A DNA stretch of 14,373 bases. Source: JBOGFI01 sp050743365 (GTDB lineage: Bacteria > Actinomycetota > Acidimicrobiia > IMCC26256 > JACDBD01). The DNA lies in assembly GCA_050743365.1 (NCBI GenBank), contig JBOGFI010000141.1, forward strand, positions 1-14,373. The letters run 5' to 3'. Both the position numbers and the translations under genes were made by a program. Within the stretch, counting starts at the first letter, position 1, and the number at the start of each line of letters is the position of its first letter. This document shows, one piece after another, positions 12,915 through 14,373 of the stretch. The notes beneath the pieces were generated by a model that was given only the letters and a program-made list of their open reading frames with translations, made no database searches and was not told the DNA's origin.

Positions 12915-14285
12915 GTGATCGAGCGAGCAGATGTCGTCGTGATCGGGATGGGGATCGGGGGCGAGGGCATCGCCGGCCGCCTCGCCGAGGCCGGGGTGTC
13001 CGTCGTCGGCATCGACGCTCGTCTGGTCGGCGGGGAGTGCCCCTACTGGGGATGCGTGCCCAGCAAGATGATGATCCGCGCCGCCAACGCGCTGGCCGAG
13101 GCCCGGCGCATCCCTCAGCTCGCGGGCCAGGCCACGGTGATGCCTGACTACGGGCCCGTGGCCGCCCGCATCCGAGCCGAGGCTACCGACGACTGGGACG
13201 ACCGCGTGGCCGTGGAGCGCTTCGAGGCGAAGGGAGGCCGCTTCGTGCGCGGGTTCGCTGGTCTGGACGGGTCCGGGCGCGTCCGCGTCGACGGCACGAG
13301 CTTCGAGGCCGAGCGAGGAGTCGTCATCGCCACCGGGACAGTTCCCTCGATCCCACCCGTTCCGGGGCTCGACCGGGTCGATTACTGGACCAACCGCGAG
13401 GCGATCGAGGCCAAGGACCTTCCCGCGTCGCTGGTCGTGCTGGGTGGCGGCGCCGTCGGGCTCGAGCTCGCCCAGGTGTTCGCGCGCTTAGGTACCACGA
13501 TGACCGTGGTCGAGGCCGAGGAGCGCCTGCTGCCCCTCGAAGAGCCCGAAGCGGGTGCGCTGCTGGGTGAGGTGCTCCAGGGTGAGGGCATCGACGTGCG
13601 GACCGGCACGCTGGCGCGCTTCGCGGACCAGGACAGCGCCGGCCTGATCGTCGGCCTCGATGACGGCTCGCTGCTCCGGGCGGAGCGGCTGCTCGTCGCC
13701 ACCGGCCGCCGCGCCGATCTGGCCGCCCTCGGGGTCGCCAGCGTGGGCGTCGACGAGAGCGCCCCGGCGATCGCGGTCAACGAGCGGCTGCGAGTACGGG
13801 GCACCGAGAGGCTGTGGGGAGTCGGCGACGTGACCGGGGTGGGCCCGTTCACCCACGTCGCCGCCTACCAGGCCGACATCGCCGCCGCCGACATCCTCGG
13901 CGAGGACCCCGCTCCGGCCGACTACGGGGCCGTGCCCCGGGTGACCTTCACGGATCCCGAAGTCGGCTCGGTCGGTCTGAGTGAGGCCGCCGCCCGCGCT
14001 GCTGGCCTTGCGGTGCGCGCTGGCACGGCCCAAGTCGCGAGCTCGGCCCGAGGCTGGATCCACAAGGTCGGAAACGTTGGTTTCGTCAAGCTCGTCGAAG
14101 ACTCGGATCGCGGCCTTCTCGTCGGCGCGACATCGGTGGGGCCACACGGCGGCGAGGTCCTCGGTATCCTCACCCTCGCGGTCCATGCCGAGGTGCCGAC
14201 CGACCAGTTGCGCCACATGATCTACGCCTACCCCACGTTCCATCGCGCGGTGGAGGACGCGCTGCGAGCCCTGACCGCGCAGTGA
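12915..14285 (+). CDS. FAD/NAD-dependent pyridine nucleotide-disulfide oxidoreductase (lipoamide dehydrogenase/mercuric reductase family)
   Basis: The roughly 456-residue flavoprotein has an FAD-binding GMGIGG near the N terminus (residues 11-16) and a redox-active pair in GGECPYWGCVPSK (C42, C47). Its NAD(P)-binding site is GGGAVG (177-182), followed by acidic E200 (TVVEAEERLLP), which favours NADH. The C-terminal dimerisation domain ends in YAYPTFHRAVEDAL. In lipoamide dehydrogenase the corresponding HxHPT supplies the catalytic base; here both histidines are tyrosines (437, 439), so the substrate is probably not lipoamide. I chose the GTG at 12915, with AAGG 6 bases upstream. ATG at 12888 and GTG at 12876 are in-frame alternatives. 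It lies 80 bases after the cupredoxin gene. Confidence 0.88.
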   Translation: MIERADVVVIGMGIGGEGIAGRLAEAGVSVVGIDARLVGGECPYWGCVPSKMMIRAANALAEARRIPQLAGQATVMPDYGPVAARIRAEATDDWDDRVAVERFEAKGGRFVRGFAGLDGSGRVRVDGTSFEAERGVVIATGTVPSIPPVPGLDRVDYWTNREAIEAKDLPASLVVLGGGAVGLELAQVFARLGTTMTVVEAEERLLPLEEPEAGALLGEVLQGEGIDVRTGTLARFADQDSAGLIVGLDDGSLLRAERLLVATGRRADLAALGVASVGVDESAPAIAVNERLRVRGTERLWGVGDVTGVGPFTHVAAYQADIAAADILGEDPAPADYGAVPRVTFTDPEVGSVGLSEAAARAAGLAVRAGTAQVASSARGWIHKVGNVGFVKLVEDSDRGLLVGATSVGPHGGEVLGILTLAVHAEVPTDQLRHMIYAYPTFHRAVEDALRALTAQ

Positions 14286-14292
14286 CGTCGCC

Positions 14293-14373
14293 GTGAGCGC
14301 TCCCACGACAACGGCGCCCGCGCCGCGCGCGGCGCGCCAGCCGGGTCATCCGACGAAGGCTCCGGGGCCGGGG
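14293..14373 (+). CDS. Possible start of a further gene, cut by the window edge
   Basis: A GTG at 14293, 7 bases after the oxidoreductase stop, opens a frame of 27 codons with no stop before the window ends. The peptide is Pro/Ala/Thr-rich (VSAPTTTAPAPRAARQPGHP), as in disordered N termini, and most codons end in G or C. No family can be assigned, and chance cannot be excluded in sequence this rich in GC. Confidence 0.35.
   Translation, partial: MSAPTTTAPAPRAARQPGHPTKAPGPG

Overview
The window looks like chromosomal DNA of a high-GC actinobacterium. The evidence is very high GC with strong G/C preference at third codon positions, many GTG starts, gene junctions that overlap by 1 or 4 bases, an ECF sigma factor with a zinc-binding anti-sigma factor, and families common in Actinobacteria (MauE-like, DUF3179, NrtS, fused ChlI/ChlD-type cobalt chelatase ATPase). 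A deep-branching lineage such as Acidimicrobiia is possible, but that is inference. I see no transposase, integrase, CRISPR array, tRNA or rRNA.

Region 1 (minus strand, 6948 down to 1) is a cobalamin operon. A cobalamin riboswitch (about 6948-6787) precedes cbtB, cbtA (cobalt uptake), a FhuF-type 2Fe-2S protein, cobN (large cobaltochelatase subunit) and a fused AAA+/VWA ATPase subunit that runs off the left edge. The junctions cbtA/fhuF-like, fhuF-like/cobN and cobN/ATPase are all 4-base GTGA overlaps. The operon would import cobalt and insert it into the corrin ring when B12 is scarce.

Region 2 (minus strand, 9995 down to 6993) reads: ECF sigma factor, zinc-finger anti-sigma factor, a 57-residue membrane protein, a DUF3179 lipoprotein, a damaged or unusual DUF427-like reading frame (ATT start, apparent frame change), and a MauE-like redox membrane protein with a GNCGCFG motif.

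Region 3 (plus strand, 10076 to 12342) is divergent from region 2: a second small HxxxCxxC protein, CcdA, a TlpA/ResA-like thioredoxin, a small thioredoxin-fold-like protein and NrtS. Region 4 (plus strand, 12415 to 14285) holds a cupredoxin lipoprotein and an FAD/NAD(P) disulfide-oxidoreductase-family protein. A possible further gene starts at 14293.

The most interesting signal is regulatory. The 80 bases between the divergent sigma and zinc-finger genes contain a 14-bp perfect inverted repeat whose arms carry two back-to-back ECF-type -35 elements (GGGAAG). Each is followed after 18-19 bases by GTT, and each is placed so that transcription would begin at or next to the start codon. The same motif (GGGAAC-N18-GTT) precedes the cupredoxin gene, sharing a 13-base identical block with the divergent site, and a weaker copy (CGGAAG-N18-GTT) precedes the oxidoreductase. 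The motif resembles the SigR/SigH thiol-stress class. I infer a self-contained redox/copper regulon controlled by the window's own sigma factor, with two zinc-finger proteins as candidate sensors.
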